From assembly GCA_044341625.1 (NCBI GenBank), contig JBIIRI010000069.1, positions 1-17,674 of the forward strand: a stretch of DNA of 17,674 nucleotides. The letters are read 5' to 3'. Origin of the DNA: Falsiroseomonas sp044341625 (GTDB taxonomy: Bacteria > Pseudomonadota > Alphaproteobacteria > Acetobacterales > Acetobacteraceae). Numbering within the stretch: position 1 is the first letter of the stretch; each line of letters starts with the position of its first letter. Positions 1 through 8,198 of the stretch are shown here, piece after piece. The notes below the pieces were generated by a model that saw only the letters and a list, made by a program, of their open reading frames with translations, made no database searches and was not told the DNA's origin. A program made the position numbers and the translations under genes.

Positions 1-348
1 CTGCGCGATCCGCATGCCGCGTTCCACGGTGAAGGGCTCGGTGCCGGCGTTCATCACGATCACCTGCAACTCGCCCCGGTAATCCTCATCCACCGTGCCG
101 GGCGTGTTCGGCATGGTGATGCCGTGCTTCAGCGCGAGGCCGGAACGCGGGCGCACCTGCATCTCATAGCCAGGCGGCAGCGCGATGCGGAGCCCGGTCG
201 GCACCAGCACGCGGCCGCCCGGCGCGATGGTCAGCGGCGTCGTGACGGCGGCGAGCAGGTCCATACCCGCAGCGCCGTCGGTGGCATAGGCGGGCAGGGG
301 AAGGCCTTCGCCATGCGGCAGGCGGGTGACCAGGATCTCGACTGTCAC
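1..348 (-). CDS. dut: dUTP diphosphatase (dUTPase), 3' end outside window
   Basis: Hydrolyses dUTP to dUMP and pyrophosphate in the cytoplasm, keeping uracil out of DNA and supplying dUMP for dTMP synthesis. The first 116 codons are present; the family is about 150 residues, so roughly the last 35 lie outside the window. Visible trimeric-dUTPase motifs are motif 1 (AAGMDLL, about residues 26-32), motif 2 (RPRSGLALKHG), motif 3 (PGTVDEDYRGEL) and the start of motif 4 (GMRIAQ at the cut end). The start is a GTG at 348 that overlaps the TGA stop of coaBC (GTGA, 345-348), so translation is probably coupled to coaBC. It is the last visible gene of a ubiE-coaBC-dut operon. The coaBC-dut pairing is common in bacteria. 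Nothing unusual is seen in the visible part. Confidence 0.95.
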   Translation of the reverse strand, partial: MTVEILVTRLPHGEGLPLPAYATDGAAGMDLLAAVTTPLTIAPGGRVLVPTGLRIALPPGYEMQVRPRSGLALKHGITMPNTPGTVDEDYRGELQVIVMNAGTEPFTVERGMRIAQ

Positions 349-1529
349 GACAGAGTCTCCGCAATTCGCTGCGCCAGCCGGCGCGCGACCTCGTCCTTCG
401 GCATCCGGGGCCAATCCTCGACGCCAGCCTCGGTGACCAGGTGCACCGCATTCTCCGCGCCGCCCATGACGTCGCCGGAGACGTCATTCGCCACGATCCA
501 GTCGCAGCCCTTCCGCGCGCGCTTCTGCTTTGCGTGCTCCACCACCGTCTCCGTCTCCGCCGCGAAGCCGATGACGAGGCGCGGGCGAAGGGTGGGGTGG
601 GCGGCGACGGTCGCCAGGATGTCGGGGTTCAGCGCCAGGCGAAGCTCGGGCGGCGGCGCGCCTTGCTGCTTCTTGATCTTCTGCGTCGGCGCGGCTTCGG
701 GGCGGAAATCGGCCACGGCGGCGGCGAAGATCGCGGCATCCGCCGGCAGGGCTGCTTCCACCGCCGCCAGCATCTCCCGCGCGCTTTCGATCCGTGTCAC
801 CGCGACGCCCGGCGGGTCCGGGATCGCGACCGGGCCGCTGACCAGCGTGACCCGCGCGCCAAGCGCGGCGAGTGCCGCCGCGATGGCATGGCCCTGCTTG
901 CCGCTGCTGCGATTGGCGATGTAGCGCACCGGGTCGATCGCTTCCTGCGTCGGCCCGCTGGTCACGATCACATGCCGCCCGGCCAGCGGACCGGCGGCGA
1001 AGTGCCGTTGCACCGCCGCGAGGATCGCGGCGGGTTCGGCCAGCCGCCCGAGCCCGCTTTCGGGTTCCGCCATCGGGCCTTCCTCCGGCCCCACGAAGCC
1101 CACGCCGCGCGCGGCCAGCGCCGCGACATTGGCGGCCGTTGCGGGATGCGCCCACATCGCCGGGTTCATCGCCGGCGCCGCCAGGATCGGCGCGCGCGTC
1201 GCGAGCAGCACGGTGGTGGCGAGGTCATCCGCCATGCCGTGCGCCATGCGCGCCAGAAGATTGGCGCTGGCGGGCGCGACCACGACCAGATCGGGCCAGC
1301 GCGCCAGGCGGATATGGCCGATCTCGGCCTCCGCCGCCCAGAGATCGTCATGCACCCGGCTGCCGGAGATGCCGGCGAGTGCTTCCTTCGTCACGAAGCG
1401 CGCGCCGCCCGCGGTCAGCACGGGCACCACCTCCGCCCCCTGCTTCCGCAGCAGGCGCGTCAGTTCCAGCGCCTTGAAGCCAGCGACGCTGCCCGAGACG
1501 ACCAGCAGGATCTTCCGCGCGGCGAGCAT
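345..1529 (-). CDS. coaBC: Bifunctional phosphopantothenoylcysteine decarboxylase / phosphopantothenate-cysteine ligase
   Basis: Makes 4'-phosphopantetheine for coenzyme A in two steps: CoaB ligates cysteine to 4'-phosphopantothenate and CoaC (FMN-dependent) decarboxylates the product. The protein has 394 residues, normal for Dfp/CoaBC. The CoaC domain (about 1-180) has SGSVAGFKA near the N-terminus, the active-site His (GHI, H72), the PASANLLARMAHGMADDL region and PAMNPAMW (119-126). At the usual substrate-flap Cys there is Glu155 (GPMAEPESGLGR). The CoaB domain (about 183-394) has SGPTQEAIDPVRYIANRSSGK with the conserved Asn (N206), AAVADFRP, KIKK (284-287) and DWIVANDVS. The only Cys in the protein is C342 in CoaB. 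ATG 1529 is chosen because MLAARKILLVVSGS matches the family N-terminus; an upstream in-frame extension to 1595 would overlap ubiE. It lies 7 bp after ubiE and overlaps dut by 4 bp. Confidence 0.96.
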   Translation of the reverse strand: MLAARKILLVVSGSVAGFKALELTRLLRKQGAEVVPVLTAGGARFVTKEALAGISGSRVHDDLWAAEAEIGHIRLARWPDLVVVAPASANLLARMAHGMADDLATTVLLATRAPILAAPAMNPAMWAHPATAANVAALAARGVGFVGPEEGPMAEPESGLGRLAEPAAILAAVQRHFAAGPLAGRHVIVTSGPTQEAIDPVRYIANRSSGKQGHAIAAALAALGARVTLVSGPVAIPDPPGVAVTRIESAREMLAAVEAALPADAAIFAAAVADFRPEAAPTQKIKKQQGAPPPELRLALNPDILATVAAHPTLRPRLVIGFAAETETVVEHAKQKRARKGCDWIVANDVSGDVMGGAENAVHLVTEAGVEDWPRMPKDEVARRLAQRIAETLS

Positions 1530-1536
1530 CGTGGCG

Positions 1537-2274
1537 CTAGAGCCGCCAGCCCGTGTGGATGGCCACGATGCCGCCCGAGAGGTTGCGATGCGCAACCCGT
1601 TCCAGCCCCGCGCGCTCCATCATCCCGGCGAGCGTCTTCTGGTCGGGGAATTTCGCGATGCTCTCGGCCAGGTATTCGTAGCTCTCGCGGTCCTTCGCGA
1701 TGCGCGCGCCGATCTCCGGCAGGACCCGAAAATTCCAGGTCTCATAAAGGGGCGCGAGGGTCGCGATCTCCAGCTTCGAGAATTCGAGGCAATGGAACCG
1801 CCCGCCCGGGCGCAGCACGCGCCGCGCTTCCCGCAGCACCGCATCCTTGTCGGTGCAGTTGCGCAGCCCGAAGGCGATCGAGACCTTCTCCACGCTGCGG
1901 TCGGGAAGCGGGATGCGTTCGGCATCCACCACCGCGAAGTCGAGCCCCTTGAGGATGCCGCGGTCGAGTGCCCGCTTGCGGCCGACCTCCAGCATCTCGG
2001 CATTCACATCGGTCAGGATGACACGCCCGGCGCCGCCCGCGAGCGCGCCGAAGGCGATGTCGCCCGTGCCGCCGGCGAGGTCGAGCAGCGTCTCCCGCGC
2101 CGAACAGCCGATGGCGTTGACGAAGATGCGCTTCCAGATCCTGTGGATGCCGAGCGACATCAGGTCGTTCATCAGGTCGTAGCGGGGGGCGACGCTGTCG
2201 AAGACCTGCCGGACGAGGGAGGCCTTCTCGCCCCGGGGCACCTCGCGGAAGCCGAAATCGATGGTCTCGTTCAT
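1537..2274 (-). CDS. ubiE: Demethylmenaquinone/2-methoxy-6-polyprenyl-1,4-benzoquinol C-methyltransferase
   Basis: SAM-dependent C-methyltransferase of ubiquinone (and, where present, menaquinone) biosynthesis. The 245-residue length is typical. The class I SAM-binding motif is LLDLAGGTGD (63-72), followed by VILTDVNAEML. The UbiE-specific segments are VFDSVAPRYDLMNDLMSLG (24-42), FGLRNCTD (135-142), the RVLRPGGRF turn (152-160), SYEYLAESIAKFP (198-210) and the C-terminus SGGIVAIHTGW. ATG 2274 begins MNETIDFGFREV, the family start; the frame stays open upstream but there it lies antisense to mutM and is discarded. No strong Shine-Dalgarno is seen. It is the first gene of the leftward operon and diverges from mutM with a 45-bp gap, so both promoters must lie in that gap or inside the neighbouring gene. 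ubiB, which often follows ubiE in alphaproteobacteria, is absent here. Confidence 0.96.
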   Translation of the reverse strand: MNETIDFGFREVPRGEKASLVRQVFDSVAPRYDLMNDLMSLGIHRIWKRIFVNAIGCSARETLLDLAGGTGDIAFGALAGGAGRVILTDVNAEMLEVGRKRALDRGILKGLDFAVVDAERIPLPDRSVEKVSIAFGLRNCTDKDAVLREARRVLRPGGRFHCLEFSKLEIATLAPLYETWNFRVLPEIGARIAKDRESYEYLAESIAKFPDQKTLAGMMERAGLERVAHRNLSGGIVAIHTGWRL

Positions 2275-2319
2275 GGGCGGCAACTTGGCGGAAGCCACGC
2301 GGCAGGGCAAGGAAGGCGC

Positions 2320-3213
2320 ATGCCCGAACTTCCCGAGGTCGAGACGGTGATGCGGGGCCTCGCCGCCGTGCTCGACGGCCGCCGCATCGCCCGCGCCGAG
2401 ACCACCCGAGACGGCCTGCGCTGGCCCTTCCCCGAAGGCCTCGCGCGGCGGCTGACGGGGGCGACCGTCACCGGCTTCCGCCGGCGGGGGAAATACATGC
2501 TGGCCCGGCTGGATAGCGGGGAGAGCATGCTGATCCACCTCGGCATGTCGGGGCGGCTGGTGGCGCGGCCTATGGAAGGGCCGCGCGTGCCCTGGATGGG
2601 GCCGACGGGGCGGTTTTCGGACGCGCGCGGCCATAATGGGCCGCCCGAGGCGCATGAGCATCTGGTGATGGAGACCACGGACGGCACACGGATCGGCTTC
2701 GTCGATCCGCGCCGCTTCGGCTGCGTGGATCTGATGCCGACGGCGGAGGAGGATCGCCACAAGCTGCTCGCCGGCCTCGGGCCAGAGCCGCTGGAGGATG
2801 GCTTCACCCCGGCGGTGCTGGGGGCTGCGCTGGCGGGCAAGCGCACGCCGATCAAGGCGGCGCTGCTGGACCAGGGGGTCGTGGCGGGGCTCGGCAATAT
2901 CTATGTGGCCGAAGCCCTGTTTCATGCGCGTATCTCCCCGAACCGGGGGGCGCGGACGGTGCCGGGCGCGCGCGCCGCGCGGCTGGTCCCTGCGATCCGC
3001 GCGGTGCTGGCGGAGGCGATCGGGGCGGGCGGGTCCTCGCTGCGAGACTATGTGCGCGCGGATGGCGAACTCGGCCGGTTCCAGGACCGCTTCGCGGTCT
3101 ATGACCGCGCGGGCCAGCCCTGCCCATCCTGCCCGGGCGAGGGCTGCGCGGGGGTGCAGCGGATGGTGCAGGCCGGGCGGTCCACCTTCTGGTGCCCGCG
3201 CACCCAGCGTTGA
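2320..3213 (+). CDS. mutM: Formamidopyrimidine-DNA glycosylase (Fpg/MutM)
   Basis: Bifunctional glycosylase/AP lyase that removes 8-oxoguanine and formamidopyrimidines in base-excision repair. It has 297 residues, a little long for the family (about 270). After Met removal the N-terminus is PELPEVE, giving the catalytic Pro2 and Glu3. Other landmarks are the conserved Lys (RRRGKYM, K58), LIHLGMSGRL (71-80), GFVDPRRFG (126-134) and the H2TH segment with LDQGVVAGLGNIYVAEAL (183-200). The extra length is mostly an insertion near residues 86-112. The C-terminal zinc finger is unusual: Cys are at 268, 271, 276 and 292, and the usual last Cys is Thr (CPRTQR). ATG 2320 is preceded by a good Shine-Dalgarno (AAGGAAGG, 2309-2316). 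Sequence upstream in this frame is antisense to ubiE and coaBC and is not part of the gene. Confidence 0.96.
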   Translation: MPELPEVETVMRGLAAVLDGRRIARAETTRDGLRWPFPEGLARRLTGATVTGFRRRGKYMLARLDSGESMLIHLGMSGRLVARPMEGPRVPWMGPTGRFSDARGHNGPPEAHEHLVMETTDGTRIGFVDPRRFGCVDLMPTAEEDRHKLLAGLGPEPLEDGFTPAVLGAALAGKRTPIKAALLDQGVVAGLGNIYVAEALFHARISPNRGARTVPGARAARLVPAIRAVLAEAIGAGGSSLRDYVRADGELGRFQDRFAVYDRAGQPCPSCPGEGCAGVQRMVQAGRSTFWCPRTQR

Positions 3214-3236
3214 GGGGATGACGGGACTGCGCTAGG

Positions 3237-3257
3237 CCTGACGCCTGCAAAGTCAGG
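3237..3257 (+). promoter_or_regulatory. Inverted repeat overlapping the ribosome binding site of the enoyl-CoA hydratase gene
   Basis: CCTGAC (3237-3242) and GTCAGG (3252-3257) form a perfect 6-bp inverted repeat with a 9-nt loop. The right arm covers most of the AGGAG Shine-Dalgarno (3255-3259) of the gene starting at 3268. In the mRNA this hairpin could hide the ribosome binding site; as DNA it could be a small operator. The sequence is seen directly; any function is inference. Confidence 0.35.
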
Positions 3258-3267
3258 AGCAAGCGCC

Positions 3268-4044
3268 ATGGCCTATGAGATGATCCTGGTCGAAACCCGC
3301 GGCCGCGTCGGGCTGGTCACGCTGAACCGGCCGAAGGCGCTGAACGCGCTCTGCGATCAGCTGATGACCGAACTCGGCCAGGCGATGGCGGCCTTCGACG
3401 CCGATCCGGCGATCGGCGCGATCGTGCTGACGGGCAGCGAGAAGGCCTTCGCCGCCGGCGCCGACATCAAGGAAATGAAGGTCCGCACCTATCCGGATGT
3501 CTACAAGGAGGACTTCATCGGCAAGCGCTGGGAAGCGGTGCTGACGATCCAGAAGCCGGTGATCGCGGCGGTGGCGGGCTTCGCGCTGGGCGGTGGCTGC
3601 GAATTGGCGATGATGTGCGACATGATCATCGCCGCCGATACGGCGAAGTTCGGCCAGCCGGAAATCAACCTGGGCATCATCCCCGGCGCGGGCGGCTCGC
3701 AGCGGCTGACGCGCGTGGTCGGCAAGTCCAAGGCCATGGACATGATCCTCACGGGCCGGATGATGGATGCGGCGGAAGCCGAGCGGTCGAACCTGGTCTG
3801 CCGCGTGGTCCCGGCCGCCGATCTGGTGGCCGAGGCGCTGAAGATGGGCGAGAAGATCGCGAGCCTGTCCGCGCCGTCCGTTGCCATGGCCAAGGAAGCG
3901 GTGAACGTGGCGTATGAGACCACGCTGCGCGAAGGCGTGCGCTTCGAGCGCCGGCTGTTCTACAGCCTGTTCTCGACCGAGGATCAGAAGGAAGGCATGT
4001 CCGCCTTCGTCGAGAAGCGCGCGGCGCAATTCACCCATCGCTGA
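3268..4044 (+). CDS. Enoyl-CoA hydratase, crotonase family
   Basis: Adds water across trans-2-enoyl-CoA to give 3-hydroxyacyl-CoA (beta-oxidation and related acyl-CoA catabolism, cytoplasmic). The 258 residues are a full single-domain crotonase, close to mitochondrial short-chain enoyl-CoA hydratase in its motifs. The first oxyanion-hole strand is AAGADIKEM (62-70) and the second is GFALGGGCELAMMCD (104-118). Both catalytic glutamates of true hydratases are present: E112 in GGGCEL and E132 in FGQPEINLGIIPGAGG. This makes a hydratase more likely than an isomerase or another crotonase that keeps only one Glu. ATG 3268 follows AGGAG with 8-nt spacing. It sits 54 bp behind mutM and in front of rpsT; this neighbourhood recurs in alphaproteobacteria without an obvious functional link. 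The physiological chain length cannot be read from sequence. Confidence 0.93.
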   Translation: MAYEMILVETRGRVGLVTLNRPKALNALCDQLMTELGQAMAAFDADPAIGAIVLTGSEKAFAAGADIKEMKVRTYPDVYKEDFIGKRWEAVLTIQKPVIAAVAGFALGGGCELAMMCDMIIAADTAKFGQPEINLGIIPGAGGSQRLTRVVGKSKAMDMILTGRMMDAAEAERSNLVCRVVPAADLVAEALKMGEKIASLSAPSVAMAKEAVNVAYETTLREGVRFERRLFYSLFSTEDQKEGMSAFVEKRAAQFTHR

Positions 4045-4138
4045 GCCTGACCGCGCCCGGGCCTTGCGTCATGCCTTGCCCGCCCGGCGATCGTTCCGGT
4101 CGCCGGCGCGAAGGTGGGGCACAGGGCGCGAGCGTGGA

Positions 4139-4167
4139 TTGACTTGGCCAAGCCGCGCGGACTAGAA
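4139..4167 (+). promoter_or_regulatory. Sigma70-type promoter for rpsT
   Basis: A -35 element TTGACT (4139-4144) and a -10 element CTAGAA (4162-4167) are separated by exactly 17 bp. Transcription would start near 4174, giving a leader of about 60 nt before rpsT. The 191-bp gap between the hydratase and rpsT otherwise contains nothing recognised. Confidence 0.6.
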
Positions 4168-4181
4168 GGCCCGTCTTCGTC

Positions 4182-4197
4182 GGCGGGGTTTCCCGCC
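4182..4197 (+). promoter_or_regulatory. Hairpin in the rpsT leader
   Basis: GGCGGG (4182-4187) and CCCGCC (4192-4197) pair perfectly around a GTTT tetraloop, about 8 nt after the predicted transcription start and 38 nt before the rpsT ATG. Ribosomal protein leaders are often autoregulatory, and S20 represses its own translation in E. coli, but this hairpin is not a known S20 motif. Its role is unproven; it could also protect the 5' end. Confidence 0.3.
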
Positions 4198-4235
4198 TTA
4201 CGTCACACTCCCTGATCTGGTCAGACACACAGCCC

Positions 4236-4514
4236 ATGGCGAACACGGACTCCGCGCGCAAGCGCATCCGCCAGACCGAGAAGCGCACGGCGCGCAACCG
4301 CGCCCGCAAGTCCCGCATGCGGACCTTCCTCCGCAAGGTGGAACTGGCGATCGCTTCCGGCGACAAGACCGCCGCGCAGGAGGCCTTCAAGGCCGCCCAG
4401 CCGGAGATGCAGCGCGCCGCCGACAAGGGCGTGGTGCATGACAACACGGTGGCGCGGAAGCTGTCGCGCCTGTCGTCCCGCATCAAGGCGCTGGCCCCGG
4501 CCGCATCGGCCTGA
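4236..4514 (+). CDS. rpsT: Small ribosomal subunit protein S20 (bS20)
   Basis: Binds 16S rRNA early in 30S assembly. The 92-residue length and composition fit: many Lys/Arg, an N-terminal helix reading MANTDSARKRIRQTEKR, and the C-terminal VHDNTVARKLSRLSSRIKAL found in bS20 proteins. The ATG at 4236 has no recognisable Shine-Dalgarno in the 20 nt before it; weak initiation is known for rpsT in E. coli and is linked there to autoregulation, so this may be meaningful. It has its own promoter (4139-4167) and precedes dnaA, an arrangement common in alphaproteobacteria. A long hairpin (4520-4559) lies directly behind the stop, so read-through into dnaA is probably limited. Confidence 0.97.
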   Translation: MANTDSARKRIRQTEKRTARNRARKSRMRTFLRKVELAIASGDKTAAQEAFKAAQPEMQRAADKGVVHDNTVARKLSRLSSRIKALAPAASA

Positions 4515-4519
4515 GGCAT

Positions 4520-4559
4520 GGCACGGGCTGGGGCGCGTTCGCGCTCCGGTCCCGTTGCC
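4520..4559 (+). terminator. Hairpin after rpsT, probable terminator or 3'-end stabiliser
   Basis: Outer arms GGCACGGG (4520-4527) and CCCGTTGCC (4551-4559) pair with one bulge. Inner arms GGGGCGC (4530-4536) and GCGCTCC (4541-4547) pair with one G-U around GTTC. No T-run follows, so this is not a textbook intrinsic terminator. It starts 5 nt after the rpsT stop. Confidence 0.5.
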
Positions 4560-4883
4560 AATCGGCGGCGTGCCGGTTAGGGTCACCACAAGGAGTGGCC
4601 CTGATCGCCGGTAACTCCCGCGACATCAATAGTTTTCCGTAAATATATATCGCCTGGGCAATATTTGGGCCTGGGCGGGCGTATACTTGCGCCTTCGGTT
4701 CAGTTCCTTCTTGGGGCTGAAATAAACATTTGCGTGCATGTTTTCGCTTGCGGTAACTTCTCCAACTGGCGCGCATCCCGCAAGGTAAGCGCCCGTTGCG
4801 ACAGAACGCCGCAGCGATCGGCAAGCCGGGCTCTGGGAACCGGCGTGTCGGGGTAAAAAGAACAGGGCTGGCGAGGGTGGCAG
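4560..4883 (+). promoter_or_regulatory. dnaA upstream region with an AT-rich segment
   Basis: This 324-bp gap has no gene. Around 4625-4750 it is clearly more AT-rich than anything nearby, with AAATATATAT at 4641-4650 and CAATATTTG at 4659-4667. TATACT at 4682-4687 is a good -10 candidate, but no matching -35 stands 16-18 bp upstream. A perfect inverted repeat AAACAT-N8-ATGTTT lies at 4724-4743. TTGCG occurs four times on the plus strand (4687, 4730, 4748, 4796). No clear match to the DnaA box TTATCCACA was found, so origin function is not supported. The likely role is the dnaA promoter and leader. Confidence 0.45.
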
Positions 4884-6392
<1,509 letters not shown>

Positions 6393-6445
6393 GACATCCC
6401 GCGGCGCCCGCGCGCACTGCGCGGTGCGGGAGGCACTGAATCAAG

Positions 6446-6475
6446 AAGGGCGCCTCGCGGCGCCCTTTCTCGTTT
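6446..6475 (+). terminator. Intrinsic terminator of dnaA
   Basis: AAGGGCGCC (6446-6454) and GGCGCCCTT (6459-6467) form a perfect 9-bp stem with a TCGC loop, followed by the T-rich TCTCGTTT. It lies 53 bp behind the dnaA stop. The minus-strand exit is also fairly T-rich, so it may also stop transcripts of the convergent gene ending at 6674. Confidence 0.85.
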
Positions 6476-6525
6476 CCGATGGCTGATGTGGCGTGAGCCA
6501 CCGACCCAGACCGCCCTCAGGCGGC

Positions 6526-6544
6526 GCCGCGGCTTTGCCGCGGC
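6526..6544. repeat. Perfect short palindromic hairpin in the dnaA downstream spacer
   Basis: Two copies of GCCGCGGC, itself a palindrome, at 6526-6533 and 6537-6544 are separated by TTT, giving a perfect 8-bp stem. The spacer between dnaA and the next gene codes for nothing recognisable. The hairpin could be a REP-like unit or a secondary terminator; there is no T-run. Confidence 0.5.
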
Positions 6545-6580
6545 AACGCAGCGCAACCACGCAAGAGCAGCGCCCATCCC

Positions 6581-6668
6581 GGGGCCCCCGCGGCGGCGCC
6601 GAAGGCGACGTCGTGGGGAGTTTTCAGTTGGGGCCCCCGCGGCGGCGCCGAAGGCGACGTCGCGGGGA
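6581..6668. repeat. Two 39-bp direct repeats, period 49 bp
   Basis: The copies at 6581-6619 and 6630-6668 differ at one position (T versus C near the right end) and are separated by GTTTTCAGTT. Each begins GGGGCCCCCGCGG and ends GACGTCG(T/C)GGGGA; in the second copy CCCCGCG and CGCGGGG at the two ends can pair. The second copy ends 5 bp from the stop codon of the minus-strand gene at 6674, so it would lie in that gene's 3' untranslated RNA. The family is not recognised. Confidence 0.8.
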
Positions 6669-6673
6669 ACGCC

Positions 6674-8074
<1,401 letters not shown>

Positions 8075-8158
8075 GGCTGTTGTGCTCCGGTATCTCTCAT
8101 TTGCGCGCTGCCGTCTCGAAATTGGGTGGGGTTGCGCAAGTGATATCAATATGGCGCA

Positions 8159-8185
8159 GCCGGCCCCCCTTGGGGAGGGGCCGGC
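8159..8185 (-). terminator. GC-rich hairpin after pnp
   Basis: GCCGGCCCC (8159-8167) and GGGGCCGGC (8177-8185) form a perfect 9-bp stem 13 bp after the pnp stop. No T-run follows on the minus strand, so it may act as a Rho-assisted terminator or 3'-end stabiliser between pnp and the next gene. Confidence 0.5.
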
Positions 8186-8198
8186 CGCTTACCCGGTG

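Noticed and set aside
1129..2319. In-frame upstream extension of mutM
   Set aside because: Lies antisense to ubiE and coaBC; Fpg needs Pro right after Met, which fixes the start at 2320.
4560..4883. Chromosomal origin upstream of dnaA
   Set aside because: AT-rich segment present, but no match to TTATCCACA or close variants on either strand, and alphaproteobacterial origins often lie elsewhere.
8075..8149. Start of the nitronate-monooxygenase-like gene at TTG 8149
   Set aside because: No ribosome binding site there, and the extra 25 residues do not look like the family; TTG 8074 has GGAG upstream. Not fully excluded.
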